Positions 8,572-16,843 of a stretch of DNA of 64,000 nt are shown in pieces. Each line of letters begins with the position of its first letter. Position 1 is the stretch's first letter. The notes under the pieces were generated by a model. That model was given only the letters and a program-made list of their open reading frames with translations, had not been told where the DNA came from and did not search any database. A program made the translations under genes and the position numbers. Origin of the DNA: Streptomyces sp. NBC_01754 (lineage in GTDB: Bacteria; Actinomycetota; Actinomycetes; Streptomycetales; Streptomycetaceae); contig NZ_CP109132.1 of NCBI RefSeq assembly GCF_035918015.1, positions 3,286,001 to 3,350,000 of the forward strand. Direction: 5' to 3'.

Positions 8572-9042
8572 ATGACATCGATGACGGAGACCTTCCGCCA
8601 GGCCCTGCAGACTGCGCTGGCCAGCCGGAAGACGGTGAGCATCCGCAGCACTCTGATCGAGATGCTGGAGCGGGATCCCTCCACGGCAGAGATCTCGGCA
8701 GCCAACAAGGCGGCCCGAAAGATCGCTGAAGACGGGGACGCGGTCCTCATCTCCCTGCTTCCCGATCAGGCCGGGGCCGACGCCTACGTATCTACGGCGC
8801 GTGGGGCCAGGAGGCGTGCGTCAAACTATCTAACCCTGGACGAGAAGATCATCAAGGACTTGCCCTGCCGCGTCGAGCTCGCCACAGAGAAGTGGGACGC
8901 GCTCATCGACGAAGGCATGCGGCTCAGCCGACAGAAGATTGAGAGCGACCCGATGCTGTCGGCACTCCTGCCCGGTTGGAAGGCCGAACCGCGTGCCGAG
9001 GAGCGGGCCCGCCTCCTGGCAAAGGCATCAGGAGCCAGCTGA
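8572..9042 (+). CDS. Hypothetical protein, 156 residues
   Basis: Starts at ATG 8572; the frame extends upstream to a TTG at 8470, but that part looks non-coding. The predicted protein is helical and charged. It has an N-terminal segment (TETFRQALQTALASRKTVSI), a central acidic portion and a C-terminal amphipathic stretch (RAEERARLLAKASG). I recognize no domain, signal peptide or membrane segment. It sits between two insertion sequences with no obvious operon partner. No ribosome-binding site is evident, so expression is uncertain. Confidence 0.5.
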   Translation: MTSMTETFRQALQTALASRKTVSIRSTLIEMLERDPSTAEISAANKAARKIAEDGDAVLISLLPDQAGADAYVSTARGARRRASNYLTLDEKIIKDLPCRVELATEKWDALIDEGMRLSRQKIESDPMLSALLPGWKAEPRAEERARLLAKASGAS

Positions 9043-9368
9043 CATCGCTGTCCAGCGCACTGGCGCCAGGAAACGGAAGGCAGGCGGTGGGATTTGGCCG
9101 AGCACCGGCACTTCACCACGCAGCGGCAGCCGATCTCAGGAGATAGAACTGCCCATGCGACCGAAGAAACTCCTGTGCGGAGAAACCCCGTGCGCACGAC
9201 AAGCAGGGCGCTGATAGTTGCTGCATGGATGCGATTGATGCTGCGCGTGCCGTTGTTGAGGAACACCACCCTGTCGCTCGGGCGGCGTTCCCCCTCTCTG
9301 TCATCGTCGTGTGAGACGTCCTGAAACGATCAGTTAGCCTGGTAGGGCATGAACGGAGTCCCACTCGT

Positions 9369-9752
9369 ATGACCAGCACCACCGGGCCTGGCGCCGATCC
9401 CGCGCCGAGGCCGAAACGCCGCACCTTCTCCGCCGGGTACAAACTGCGGATCGTTGCCGAGTACGACGCCGCCCCCGCCGGTGAGAAGGGGGCCGTCCTG
9501 CGCCGCGAGCGCCTGTACCACTCGCACGTCGTCGAGTGGCGTCAGGCCCGCGACGCCGGCGCGCTCAAGGCGCTCACCGACCAGCGCACCGCTCCGGTCC
9601 GCCCGAAGCCGCACCCGGCCGAGGCGGAAGCCGCGAAGCTGCGCCGGGAGAACGAGCGTCTGCGCAAGGAGGTGGCCAGGAAGGACGCGGCACTGGAGGT
9701 GCTGGGAAAAACACACGCGCTGTTGGAGCAGCTCTCCGGCAGCGCGGACTGA
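9369..9752 (+). CDS. IS3-family transposase OrfA
   Basis: The 127-residue protein has an N-terminal DNA-binding half (RRTFSAGYKLRIVAEYDAA, residues about 17-35, leading to a helix-turn-helix containing LYHSHVVEWRQAR). It ends in a leucine-zipper-like coiled coil (AAKLRRENERLRKEVARKDAAL), as in IS3/IS911 OrfA. Near the end, codons 113-114 contain the heptamer GGGAAAA, suited to -1 ribosomal slippage into the OrfB frame, which is the usual way OrfAB is made. The gene itself is intact. Confidence 0.88.
   Translation: MTSTTGPGADPAPRPKRRTFSAGYKLRIVAEYDAAPAGEKGAVLRRERLYHSHVVEWRQARDAGALKALTDQRTAPVRPKPHPAEAEAAKLRRENERLRKEVARKDAALEVLGKTHALLEQLSGSAD
9704..9710 (+). promoter_or_regulatory. Probable -1 frameshift heptamer of the IS3 element
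   Basis: GGGAAAA lies in the X-XXY-YYZ register of OrfA (codons GGA AAA). The OrfB frame is -1 relative to OrfA and already open here, so slippage would yield an OrfAB fusion. The downstream stimulatory structure was not examined. Confidence 0.6.
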
Positions 9753-10160
9753 TCCCCGTCCTGGACGCCCGTCTGCACGACGCGGTGGAGGAGTTGAAGA
9801 CCCATACCGGCATCGTGGACGCCTGCCGTCTGGTCGGTCGCTCACGCGCCACCCACCACCGCCGTCTGAACCCGAAGCCACCGCGGGAGAGGAAACCGCG
9901 GCCCGCACCGGTCACCGCGTTGTCGGCCACCGAGCGGGAGGCGGTGCTCGCGCTGATGAACAGCCCCGAATACGCCGAGCTGCCCCCGGCCCAGATCTAC
10001 GCCCGTGAGCTGGACGAGGGGCGCTACCACTGCTCGGAGCGCACCATGTACCGGGTCCTGGCCGAGGCCGGGCAGGGCGGAGAACGCCGCCGCCAGGCGG
10101 TGCACCCCGCCAAGACGGTGCCCGAACTGGTCGCCGACGGACCCTCGCAGGTGTTCACCT
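9711..10160 (+). pseudogene. IS3-family transposase OrfB, 5' part (split by intron)
   Basis: In the -1 frame relative to OrfA, the sequence encodes the N-terminal third of OrfB (ELKTHTGIVDACRLVGRSRA, then the helix-turn-helix-like PAQIYARELDEGRYHCSERT and HPAKTVPELVADGPSQVFT). IS3 similarity stops at about 10160, just before the expected W-D-I-T motif. The frame then runs into intron sequence and ends at 10213. The remainder of the gene resumes at about 12088. The first catalytic Asp codon is on the far side of the insertion. Confidence 0.85.
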
Positions 10161-10200
10161 GCCGAGTAGCCGGGAGGGATCTCACCTCCCGGCCCTCACA

Positions 10201-10234
10201 GAACCGTGCGTAACAGTCTCCCGTTACACGGCTC
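10201..10234 (-). ncRNA. Group II intron domain V
   Basis: Read on the minus strand, the 34-base element starts GAGCCGTG and ends CACGGTTC. It forms the classical domain V hairpin with the AGC catalytic triad in the lower stem and a two-base CG bulge. It lies 16 bases after the maturase gene stop, the usual place. Confidence 0.9.
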
Positions 10235-10249
10235 TTGTCGCTCTGATCG

Positions 10250-11581
10250 TCAGACCACTGAGATCGCCATCGTCACTCGCCAGTGCGCGAACATCCTCGG
10301 ATATCGCTTCTCGATCTCCTGCAACTTCGCGATGGCCTTGCGCTTCGGCGCCAGCCGCTCGTACTTCCGTCGGATCCAGCGCACCAGATAGGCGTTGATG
10401 CGCCTCAGGACGGGGTTCATCTCCCACGGCCGGAACCGGCCGTAGTAGTTGACCCAGCCCGCCACCACAGGGTTGACCCTGCGGGCGAGCTCCACGAAGG
10501 ACAGATCCGAGCGGGTGTGCAGGTGCCAGGACCGCACCTCCCGCCCCATCTTCTTCAGGGCTTCCTTGCTGACGGCCGGCGTGAACGACAGGAACTGAAC
10601 TCCCTGTCGATCGCGGCCCTTTCTGGCGCGGAAGGTGTAGCCCAGGAACGTGAACACCTCGTGCTCGTGCGAGCCGTGGCGCTTGTCGTCCTTGCAGTAC
10701 ACGATCCGGGTCTTGTCCGGGTGCAGTTCCAGCCCGACCTCGACCATTCTGTTCCGGAGCACGTCCAGGACCTGATGGGCCTGCCGCTCCGTGACGCAGT
10801 GTATGACCGCGTCGTCGGCATAGCGTTCGAACTGGACGGCCGGGAACTCCCGGTCCATCCAGAGATCGAACGCGTAGTGCAGGAATAGGTTCGCCATCAC
10901 TGGTGAGACCGGAGCCCCTTGTGGGGTTCCGCGCTCCCGGTGCAGCAGGGAGCCGTCGGGCAGGACGAGCGGGGCAGCGAGCCACCTGCGCACGTACAAC
11001 TTCACCCAGACGGCGTCGGTGTGAGCCTCCACCGCCTTGACCAGGAGGTCCCAGGGCACGCTGTCGAAGAACCGGGCGATGTCGAATTCGACGACCCAGT
11101 CCCGTTTCCAGCAGCGTTCCCGGCACTTTTCCACAGCGTCCAAGGCGGACCGTCCCGGGCGGTATCCATAGCTGTCCGGGTGGAACACAGGCTCCACCCG
11201 TCGCATCAGATGCCGAGCCACGACAGTTTGCGCCACGCGGTCTGCGACAGCGGGAATGCCGAGCATTCTCGTGCCGTTTCCGTGCAACTTGGGGATTTCC
11301 ACCGCTCGCACCGGAGGTGGGAAGTAGGAGCCCGATGACATCCGGTTCCAGACCTTGTAGAGATTGCCCTTCAGGTCCTTCTCGAAGTCCTCGATACTCT
11401 TCCCGTCCACTCCCGGGGCGCCTTTATTATCCCTGACTTCCTCCCATGCCTCCTTGATTTCCCACTTGGAAATTTCAAACGACCTGGCTTTCGACTTCAA
11501 CTGGCCCACCGAATTCCTCCCGGAGCACGTCCGGTTGATGCGATCAACACAGTCACGAACGACCCGACCCCTTCGCTCCAC
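10250..11581 (-). CDS. ltrA: Group II intron reverse transcriptase/maturase
   Basis: The 443-residue protein has the order of a group II intron-encoded protein. RT motif 0-2 includes NKGAPGVDG and PKLHGNGTRMLGIP. The DIARFFDSVPW block carries the first catalytic Asp, GTPQGAPVSPVMANLFLHY follows, and the active site is YADD (FERYADDAVIHC). The maturase X domain is SFVELARRVNPVVAGWVNYYGRF onward. There is no C-terminal HNH endonuclease, as in En-minus classes that retrohome using DNA replication intermediates. The gene is intact and precedes domain V, so the intron may still be functional even though its IS3 host is not. Confidence 0.93.
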   Translation of the reverse strand: MERRGRVVRDCVDRINRTCSGRNSVGQLKSKARSFEISKWEIKEAWEEVRDNKGAPGVDGKSIEDFEKDLKGNLYKVWNRMSSGSYFPPPVRAVEIPKLHGNGTRMLGIPAVADRVAQTVVARHLMRRVEPVFHPDSYGYRPGRSALDAVEKCRERCWKRDWVVEFDIARFFDSVPWDLLVKAVEAHTDAVWVKLYVRRWLAAPLVLPDGSLLHRERGTPQGAPVSPVMANLFLHYAFDLWMDREFPAVQFERYADDAVIHCVTERQAHQVLDVLRNRMVEVGLELHPDKTRIVYCKDDKRHGSHEHEVFTFLGYTFRARKGRDRQGVQFLSFTPAVSKEALKKMGREVRSWHLHTRSDLSFVELARRVNPVVAGWVNYYGRFRPWEMNPVLRRINAYLVRWIRRKYERLAPKRKAIAKLQEIEKRYPRMFAHWRVTMAISVV

Positions 11582-12087
11582 CCCCGTTACAGGGGCTTCA
11601 CCGCTACTACGGGTCGGTCCGCCAGCAGGTCACGGATCAGTACTCGGCTCCTCGCAGATTCTGCTGCTCGGAGTTCTCCCTCTCGCCCACCGCGAGCGGC
11701 GGACAGTACCGGAACCTGCCTTCTCCTGTTCCGTGCGGATGCCGCAGATCGGGCTCACGTCGCCTACATGCCGGACGCCACCTGGCCAATAGACGGGCTC
11801 CCGCCAGGCTCCTCCCGGGATCTATCCCACACCCCGGTTTCGACGCCACCTGACTGTTTTACGACACGTCAGCAGCGATTCACTTGCGTTCGTCTTCCCG
11901 ATCCCCACCTGACGCCTCTTCCGACGCCTTTTCCTCATCGCTCACCACGACGGTCTTCAGCCAACGCAGCATGAGGCGGTTTGAAATCTCCCCCCGCAGG
12001 GCGATTCCGAAGGGCCACACCTTCATCATCCGCACAGCATCACTTCCAGAAGCTGCCTATAGACGCTTCCTTTCATGTTCAGGACAC

Positions 12088-12706
12088 AAGGGACATCACG
12101 AAGCTCGCCGGGCCCGAGAAGGGCGTGTGGTACTGCGCGTATGTGATCATCGACATCTTCAGCCGGTACGTGGTCGGCTGGACGGTCGAGCGCGCCGAGT
12201 CCGCCGAGCGGGCCGAGGAGTTGATCCGCGAGACCATCGCGTGCAACCAGATCGTGCCCGAGCACGTGCATGCCGACCGCGGCACCGCGATGACGAGCAA
12301 GAAGGTCTCCCAGCTGCTGATCGACCTCGGCGTGACCAGGAGCCACTCCCGGCCCGGGGTGAGCAACGACAACCCCTACAGCGAGAGTCACTTCAAGACC
12401 GTCAAGTACGCACCGGACTACCCGGAGAGGTTCGATTCGCTCGCCCACGCGCGGGAGTGGATGGAGGGGTTCCTCACCTACTACAACCACACACACCGCC
12501 ACTCCGGGATCGGCTACCACACCCCGGCCAGCGTGCACTTCGGCACCGCCGAACTGGTCCGAGAGCAGCGCGCGACCACCCTGGCCGAGGCGTATGCGCG
12601 ACACCCGGAACGGTTCAACCACCGCCCGCAGCCGCCCAGAATCCCCCACCAGGCGTGGATCAACGACCCGGCCAAGCGCCGCCAACCCGAACCACACATT
12701 TCATAG
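12088..12706 (+). pseudogene. IS3-family transposase OrfB, 3' part (split by intron)
   Basis: Carries the catalytic core of OrfB: first Asp in DITKLAGPEKGVWY, second in HADRGTAMTSKK, and Glu in the RPGVSNDNPYSESHFKTVKY block. The C-terminal TYYNHTHRHSGIGYHTPASVHFG region follows. It is in the same frame as the 5' part, so removing the intron would restore one continuous gene. It ends 16 bases before the element's right terminal repeat. Alone it has no start codon with a ribosome-binding site and should not be expressed as a functional protein. Confidence 0.88.
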
Positions 12707-13420
12707 CACCACACTCGTCTCACTTGACTTGACAGGCAGCGCTATGACGTCACGCACTCCCTCCACGGCGCGGACGAAGTCGCCTCGTCCGAAGCCGTAG
12801 ACCTCCGCCTTGCGTGTGCTGGCGCGACCGATGGGGCGGTACTGGGAGATGAGCCAGTACTCGACCTCGGTCCGGTGGGCCACACCGGCGATGAGCTGCG
12901 CGAGGCGAGGCAGTTCTTGAATCGAGTCGGCCGTGGTGAACGTGTTGAACGCCAGCCGCCGCTGGTCGGCGGTGAGGAACTCGACGTTGGACTGGAACCG
13001 CTCGAAGTAGCCCTGCCCGCGGAACCAGTCGGCTGTTTTCGGGTCCGGGCCGTCGACCGCCAAGGAGTAGACGGTCACATGGTCACGGACACCGGCGTAG
13101 CGGTCGCTCAGGAGCAGTCCGTTGGTGTGGAGGTTCGTCTCGAAACCGACCTCCTGAGCGTGCTGTAGGGCGACCTCAAGGTGGTTGTCGTACGGCATCA
13201 CAGGATCGCCGCCGGTAAGCACGCATCGATGGGCCTCGGACTCGGAGCGGACTCGGTCGATGACGCGGCGGACGGTGCTCTCGTCGGTGGTGACCCTGTT
13301 GCGCTCGCGGTAGCAGAACTTGCACACGCCCGGTGAGGCGCTGGTGGGCTGGAGGTCCCAGGCGTTGCAGTCGGTATTAAGGACCAGGTGGATGATCGCG
13401 AGCTCCTCGTACGTCAGCAT
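12701..13420 (-). pseudogene. Radical SAM protein, 3' end cut by the IS3 element
   Basis: About 239 residues remain. The N-terminal cluster motif is Cys18-x14-Cys33-x2-Cys36 (DCNAWDL... GVCKFCYRERN), with a 14-residue first spacing instead of the usual three. A GGE-like SAM-binding motif follows (LTGGDP, about 69-73), then segments typical of a radical SAM barrel (TNLHTNGLLLSDRYAG). Extended first spacings are known in some radical SAM families, for example certain QueE enzymes, but this is not otherwise QueE. The last ten or so residues and the stop come from the IS3 end, so the original C-terminus is lost. It overlaps the upstream phosphoribosyltransferase gene by seven bases and is the last gene of a four-gene operon. 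I call it a probable pseudogene. Confidence 0.75.
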
Positions 13421-14583
13421 GGCGCCTTCTCCCTCTTTCCGGGGCTGACGAGGACGGCGGCCGGAGCGGCTGGCTGCATGAGAGCACGCACCCTCTGAGG
13501 GGCGCCGCCCGTGAGACGTACGAACTGTCGGAGCGTGTCCAGCGCCGCGCCAGCCTCGATGATGGCGAGGGCCTTGTCGATGCCGGTCTGGATGGTGGGG
13601 ACCGCCTCGGACATCACCAGGAGCAGCGCCGCGTTCAGGGCGACCGCGTTGCGCGCTAGGCTTCTGTCCTGCCCCGCCAGGAGGCGTACGGCTGCGGCAA
13701 CGTTCTCCTGCGGGTTCTCAAGCTGGGCGACGGACCTCAGGTCCTGCGGCATCGAGGCAGCGCCCCTGCGCACGTCATCGGTGAACATCAAGTCCTCTTC
13801 GCCGGCGTTGATCCGGCAGGTCCGCACCTGGGTCCCAGGGAGCAGTTCATCGACCTGGGCCGCCTTGCCGAGGCCGGAGTTCATGACCGTCACGTCGGGC
13901 AAACCGAGCGTGGAGAGCAACCGAGCGGAGGCGCCGACTGCGGGGTGCGAGAGGCCGTACACGTAGGCGGGACAGGTGACCGGACTGAGCAGCGCGGGGA
14001 GGGCCAGGCTCAGCGCGTGTACCGCCTGGAATCTCCCTCCATAGCGCCGGTCGAACTCGGGCACCCGGTTCTCGATGGAGAAGAACCCGAATCCGATCTC
14101 CGCCGTGATGTCGACCATCTCTCGGTGCGGCACCGAGTCACTCGTCGCACCGATCTCGTCGATGAAGTCGCGGGACCCGGTCTTCGACGACGCACTGCGT
14201 GATCCGAGTTTCGCTATGTGTGCTCCCCCAGTAGCCGCCACCAGCGCGGCGGCGGTACTGAGGTTGATCGTCTTGAAGGTCTTCTTTCCGCTGCCCGTGT
14301 AGCCGACGAACCGCACCCCGGCCGGCGGATGGTGGAAGTCCCAGCCCTTCCGGTCCAGGTCTGTCGCTGCCCGGATCGCGGCCGCCACCTCCTCCAGCCG
14401 CGGCCCCCGCAGGAGCAGCCCTGTCAGGACGCTTCCAAGCATCACGTCGCGCGTGGGGCCTTCCGGTAACGCGAAGATGCGGGTGATCCCCTCGTGGACG
14501 TCCTCGGGTGCGATATCAGCCGGTGAGTTGATCTTGTGGGCCAGCAGGGACGCTGTGACTGCCACGGCCTGGGCTCCTTTCAT
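13414..14583 (-). CDS. TrpD/anthranilate phosphoribosyltransferase-like protein
   Basis: The 389-residue protein has the glycosyltransferase family 3 plan: an N-terminal helical domain (EGPTRDVMLGSVLTGLLLRG, about 40-60), then the phosphoribosyl-pyrophosphate-binding region. In TrpD this reads GTGGD, NIST, KHGNR and SSxSGS; here it reads GYTGSGKKTFK, NLST, KLGSR and SSKTGS. The C-terminal metal region has EEDLMF. Several positions differ from true TrpD, and no other tryptophan genes are nearby. It probably transfers phosphoribose to, or phosphorolyses, another aromatic or nucleobase-like substrate. Its start overlaps the dehydrogenase stop by one base (TGATG). The neighbours suggest a nucleoside-like or sugar-phosphate metabolite pathway, which is inference. 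Confidence 0.8.
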   Translation of the reverse strand: MKGAQAVAVTASLLAHKINSPADIAPEDVHEGITRIFALPEGPTRDVMLGSVLTGLLLRGPRLEEVAAAIRAATDLDRKGWDFHHPPAGVRFVGYTGSGKKTFKTINLSTAAALVAATGGAHIAKLGSRSASSKTGSRDFIDEIGATSDSVPHREMVDITAEIGFGFFSIENRVPEFDRRYGGRFQAVHALSLALPALLSPVTCPAYVYGLSHPAVGASARLLSTLGLPDVTVMNSGLGKAAQVDELLPGTQVRTCRINAGEEDLMFTDDVRRGAASMPQDLRSVAQLENPQENVAAAVRLLAGQDRSLARNAVALNAALLLVMSEAVPTIQTGIDKALAIIEAGAALDTLRQFVRLTGGAPQRVRALMQPAAPAAVLVSPGKREKAPC

Positions 14584-15584
14584 CAGATGCCGGATGTGAG
14601 CAGAACCTTGAACGGGCGATGGCGCGATCCGCCTCGCAGGGCCTTCAGCCCCTGGGGCAGTTCACCGAGGGGGAACCGATCCCGGGTCATCAGGGCAGCC
14701 CAGTCGCCACCCTTGGCGATGACCTGGATGGCGTCCCGGAAGTCGTCGCGGCCTTCTGCGCGGCAGTAGGAGAAGGAGCCGCGCAGGGTGATCGAGTGAC
14801 GGAAGACGTCCCGCAGGGGGACGGAGAGGACTACGCGTGGCGCGTAGGCGTTCTGCACGAGGACCGTTCCACCGTCGCGAACGGCATTCAACGCCTGACG
14901 CACCGGGGAGTCGCTGTGGCCGGACGCGGCGTCCACGACGGCGTCGCACTGCGGGAGGTCGGCGGAGTGGAGGGCTATGCGCGAGTCGAGAGCGAGCCGC
15001 AGGTGATAGGCCCTCGAGGGCTCCCTGACCATCATATGGACGTCCCACCCCGCCTCGGCCGCACAGATGGCCGTGCACACGCCCACGACGCCGCCCCCGA
15101 TGACGCCGAGCCGTCCCACGGGGCCACGAAGCCCGCAACGTACTCCGTGCAGGGCCACCGCCATCGGGTCCGCGAGAACTCCGTGCGCGAGATCGTGCAG
15201 GTGGGGAAGCGGGACGACACTGTCACGCGGCACTGTCACAGCGTGCGCGAGACCGCCTGGAAGGTCCCATCCGATACGGCGGAGGCCCGGGCAGAGGTGG
15301 ACATGGCCGCGGTCGCAGTAATGGCAGGAGAGGCATGGCACCAACGGGTCGACCGCGGCCCAGCTCCCGGTCTCCGTATCGACCCCGACGATCTCGTGCC
15401 CGGGGTACCAGGGCTGGGGTAACGGTCCCGACCACGGGTGATTGAGCTTCGCGACGTCGCTCCCGCACAGCCCGGCATAGCGGGTCTCGATGATCGTCGT
15501 ACCGCGTGCGGGAGACTTGCCGTCCGGGATGGGTAACTGCCGGAGGGATCCCCTCTCGACGGCCCACGCGTAGGAGTCGCTCAT
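14583..15584 (-). CDS. Zinc-dependent medium-chain dehydrogenase
   Basis: The 333-residue protein follows the alcohol/polyol dehydrogenase plan. It has the catalytic-zinc segment GLCGSDVAKLNHPW with PGHEIVG, the structural-zinc cluster CLSCHYCDRGHVHLC (four cysteines) and the Rossmann motif GVIGGGVVGVC for NAD(P) binding. The start ATG at 15584 overlaps the stop of the HAD gene (ATGA); this is preferred over an in-frame codon further upstream. It probably oxidizes a sugar or alcohol intermediate in the pathway of this operon. The specific substrate cannot be read from the sequence. Confidence 0.88.
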   Translation of the reverse strand: MSDSYAWAVERGSLRQLPIPDGKSPARGTTIIETRYAGLCGSDVAKLNHPWSGPLPQPWYPGHEIVGVDTETGSWAAVDPLVPCLSCHYCDRGHVHLCPGLRRIGWDLPGGLAHAVTVPRDSVVPLPHLHDLAHGVLADPMAVALHGVRCGLRGPVGRLGVIGGGVVGVCTAICAAEAGWDVHMMVREPSRAYHLRLALDSRIALHSADLPQCDAVVDAASGHSDSPVRQALNAVRDGGTVLVQNAYAPRVVLSVPLRDVFRHSITLRGSFSYCRAEGRDDFRDAIQVIAKGGDWAALMTRDRFPLGELPQGLKALRGGSRHRPFKVLLTSGI

Positions 15585-16315
15585 CGCGCTCCCCACCCGT
15601 CGAGCAGGGAAGGGAGGGCCTCCACGGCGGGAATCGTCCTGCCGGACCACTGAGCCTCGCCGAACACCAGACCAGTCGGCCCACCCCTGCGCGTCACACG
15701 TAACGCACGCATCCCGGCTCGCTCCGCGCCGGCCAGCTCGTCACCGCCGCCGTCTCCGCAGTACAGGACCTGACCGGCTTCGGCACCAAGCTTCGCGAGC
15801 ACCCTCTGGAAGAGGCGACGATCGGGCTTCACCGCGCCGGCCCAGCAGCTGAACACCGCCACGTCGAAGTGCGACGCGAGCTCGCTGTGGTCCCATGCCT
15901 CAGCGACGTCAGGGGAGGCATCGCTGAGGACGGCCAGCCTGATTCCTCCCTGACGGAGCTCCTTGAGGGCCTGTAGGAGAGCCCTGTCGGCCTGCAACCT
16001 GTGATGTGCCAGCCGAGCCAGGACCGCCTCTACTTCATTCGTGCGGGCTGGAGAAGCACCACAACGCTCGATGAAGTGCATTGCTACAACGCTTGCGGAT
16101 CGCAGCTGCCCGTCGTGTCGTGCCCGCCAGCTACCAGAAAGCGCCGTCTCCGCGACCGCCATGGGAACACGCATGGCCCAAGCCAACTGAGCAGCCGCAG
16201 CACGGCGTTCCGACGACGCCGGGGCCGGGACGAGCGTGCCGAAGAGATCGAAGATCACGAAAGTCGGATGCGATTCCACCGCTACTGGACCCCAAAGCGA
16301 GCAAGCGTTGGGCAT
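15581..16315 (-). CDS. HAD-superfamily hydrolase
   Basis: Motif I is FVIFDLFGTLVP, with the nucleophile Asp followed by LFGTL. Motif II is LAVLSDAS, motif III is the Lys of AVKPDRRLF, and motif IV is YCGDGGGDELAGAERAGM. A helical cap lies between I and II. This is the haloacid dehalogenase/phosphatase class related to phosphoglycolate phosphatases. The frame is open to ATG 16390. ATG 16315 or GTG 16279 would put motif I at the usual distance from the N-terminus, so the start is uncertain. It is the first gene of the minus-strand operon and is divergent from the XRE regulator. It probably dephosphorylates a phosphosugar or nucleotide in the pathway of the downstream genes. Confidence 0.85.
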   Translation of the reverse strand: MPNACSLWGPVAVESHPTFVIFDLFGTLVPAPASSERRAAAAQLAWAMRVPMAVAETALSGSWRARHDGQLRSASVVAMHFIERCGASPARTNEVEAVLARLAHHRLQADRALLQALKELRQGGIRLAVLSDASPDVAEAWDHSELASHFDVAVFSCWAGAVKPDRRLFQRVLAKLGAEAGQVLYCGDGGGDELAGAERAGMRALRVTRRGGPTGLVFGEAQWSGRTIPAVEALPSLLDGWGAR

Positions 16316-16576
16316 GCCGTCGTTCGCTGCTTTCGTGCGAGGCGAGACCAGTCTCGTCGCCAGGTCAGTGCTCGCCGGCGGACAGCGCATGTCAGAGCTC
16401 CATCAGTAGGACGGCGATCCTGAGCGGATCCGAACTTTCTGGCCGAGCCGGTGCCCATCCCGAACGACCTCCTGGTCGTCACGCGCAAACAGAGGTCGGG
16501 GGACGACCTCCGCAGAACCGGGCCTGGAACGCCGTGCGTTGTGTACGAACAATCGCAGCGAGTAGGTACGGGGAGC

Positions 16577-16589
16577 GGACAAACTGTCC
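16577..16589. promoter_or_regulatory. GGACA-AAC-TGTCC inverted repeat
   Basis: A perfect 5-bp inverted repeat with a 3-bp spacer lies in the divergent region between the HAD operon and the XRE gene. The same arms and spacing recur at 18117-18129 and, with other spacers, at 16715 and 16789. It is probably an operator; the XRE regulator next to it is the natural candidate to bind it. Confidence 0.6.
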
Positions 16590-16714
16590 TGGCTTTTTCA
16601 CGCGCAAGCCTTGACTTCGCAATCGGAAGCGGATATTGCACTGCAACCTTCTGCAACCCCGGACAGGAGGGTTATTCATGACATCTATGCCGGTATCTAT
16701 GCTCTTGGCAGCTC

Positions 16715-16730
16715 GGACAGCTCGATGTCC
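16715..16730. promoter_or_regulatory. GGACA-N6-TGTCC inverted repeat
   Basis: Same half-sites as the other three boxes but with a 6-bp spacer (GCTCGA), between the HAD operon and the XRE gene. It is weaker evidence than the N3 sites because the spacing differs. Confidence 0.4.
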
Positions 16731-16788
16731 GTGTCCTCACCTGCTGGCGGCAAGGCCGTGAACACTTGGCAAGCACATCCGCGAGCCT

Positions 16789-16799
16789 GGACATTGTCC
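16789..16799. promoter_or_regulatory. GGACA-T-TGTCC inverted repeat, 45 bp before the XRE gene
   Basis: Half-sites GGACA and TGTCC are separated by one base, ending 44 bases before the start of the XRE regulator. This would suit autoregulation. Confidence 0.45.
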
Positions 16800-16843
16800 G
16801 TACGCTGAAGTGAGTGCTCCGTCGCGAAGGGAACGATCCACCG

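Larger units (their letters stand above)
10161..12087 (-). mobile_element. Group II intron, antisense within IS3 OrfB
   Basis: A reverse transcriptase/maturase gene on the minus strand is followed directly by a 34-base domain V and a domain VI-like hairpin with arms GGGCCGGGAGG and CCTCCCGGC near 10170-10198. About 500 bases of presumably structured 5' RNA (domains I-III) precede it. The ends are set approximately by where IS3 homology breaks (VFT before, DITKL after). I could not place the exact 5' base, because no GTGCG sits at the junction. Being antisense to OrfB, it cannot be spliced from the transposase mRNA. Confidence 0.85.
9312..12722 (+). mobile_element. IS3-family element interrupted by a group II intron
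   Basis: OrfA and a split OrfB of IS3 type are bounded by short matching ends, TGAGACG at 9312-9318 and CGTCTCA at 12716-12722. No clear target duplication is visible. Subtracting the roughly 1.93-kb intron gives an element of about 1.5 kb, normal for IS3. Its right end lies inside a radical SAM gene, which it truncates. Since OrfB is broken by an antisense insertion, the element should be inactive on its own. Confidence 0.8.

Noticed and set aside
12010..12045. Intron 5' end at GTGCGG on the minus strand near 12036
   Set aside because: It would leave about 50 bases between it and the break in IS3 homology that belong to neither. The intron end is therefore more likely at the homology break near 12087.
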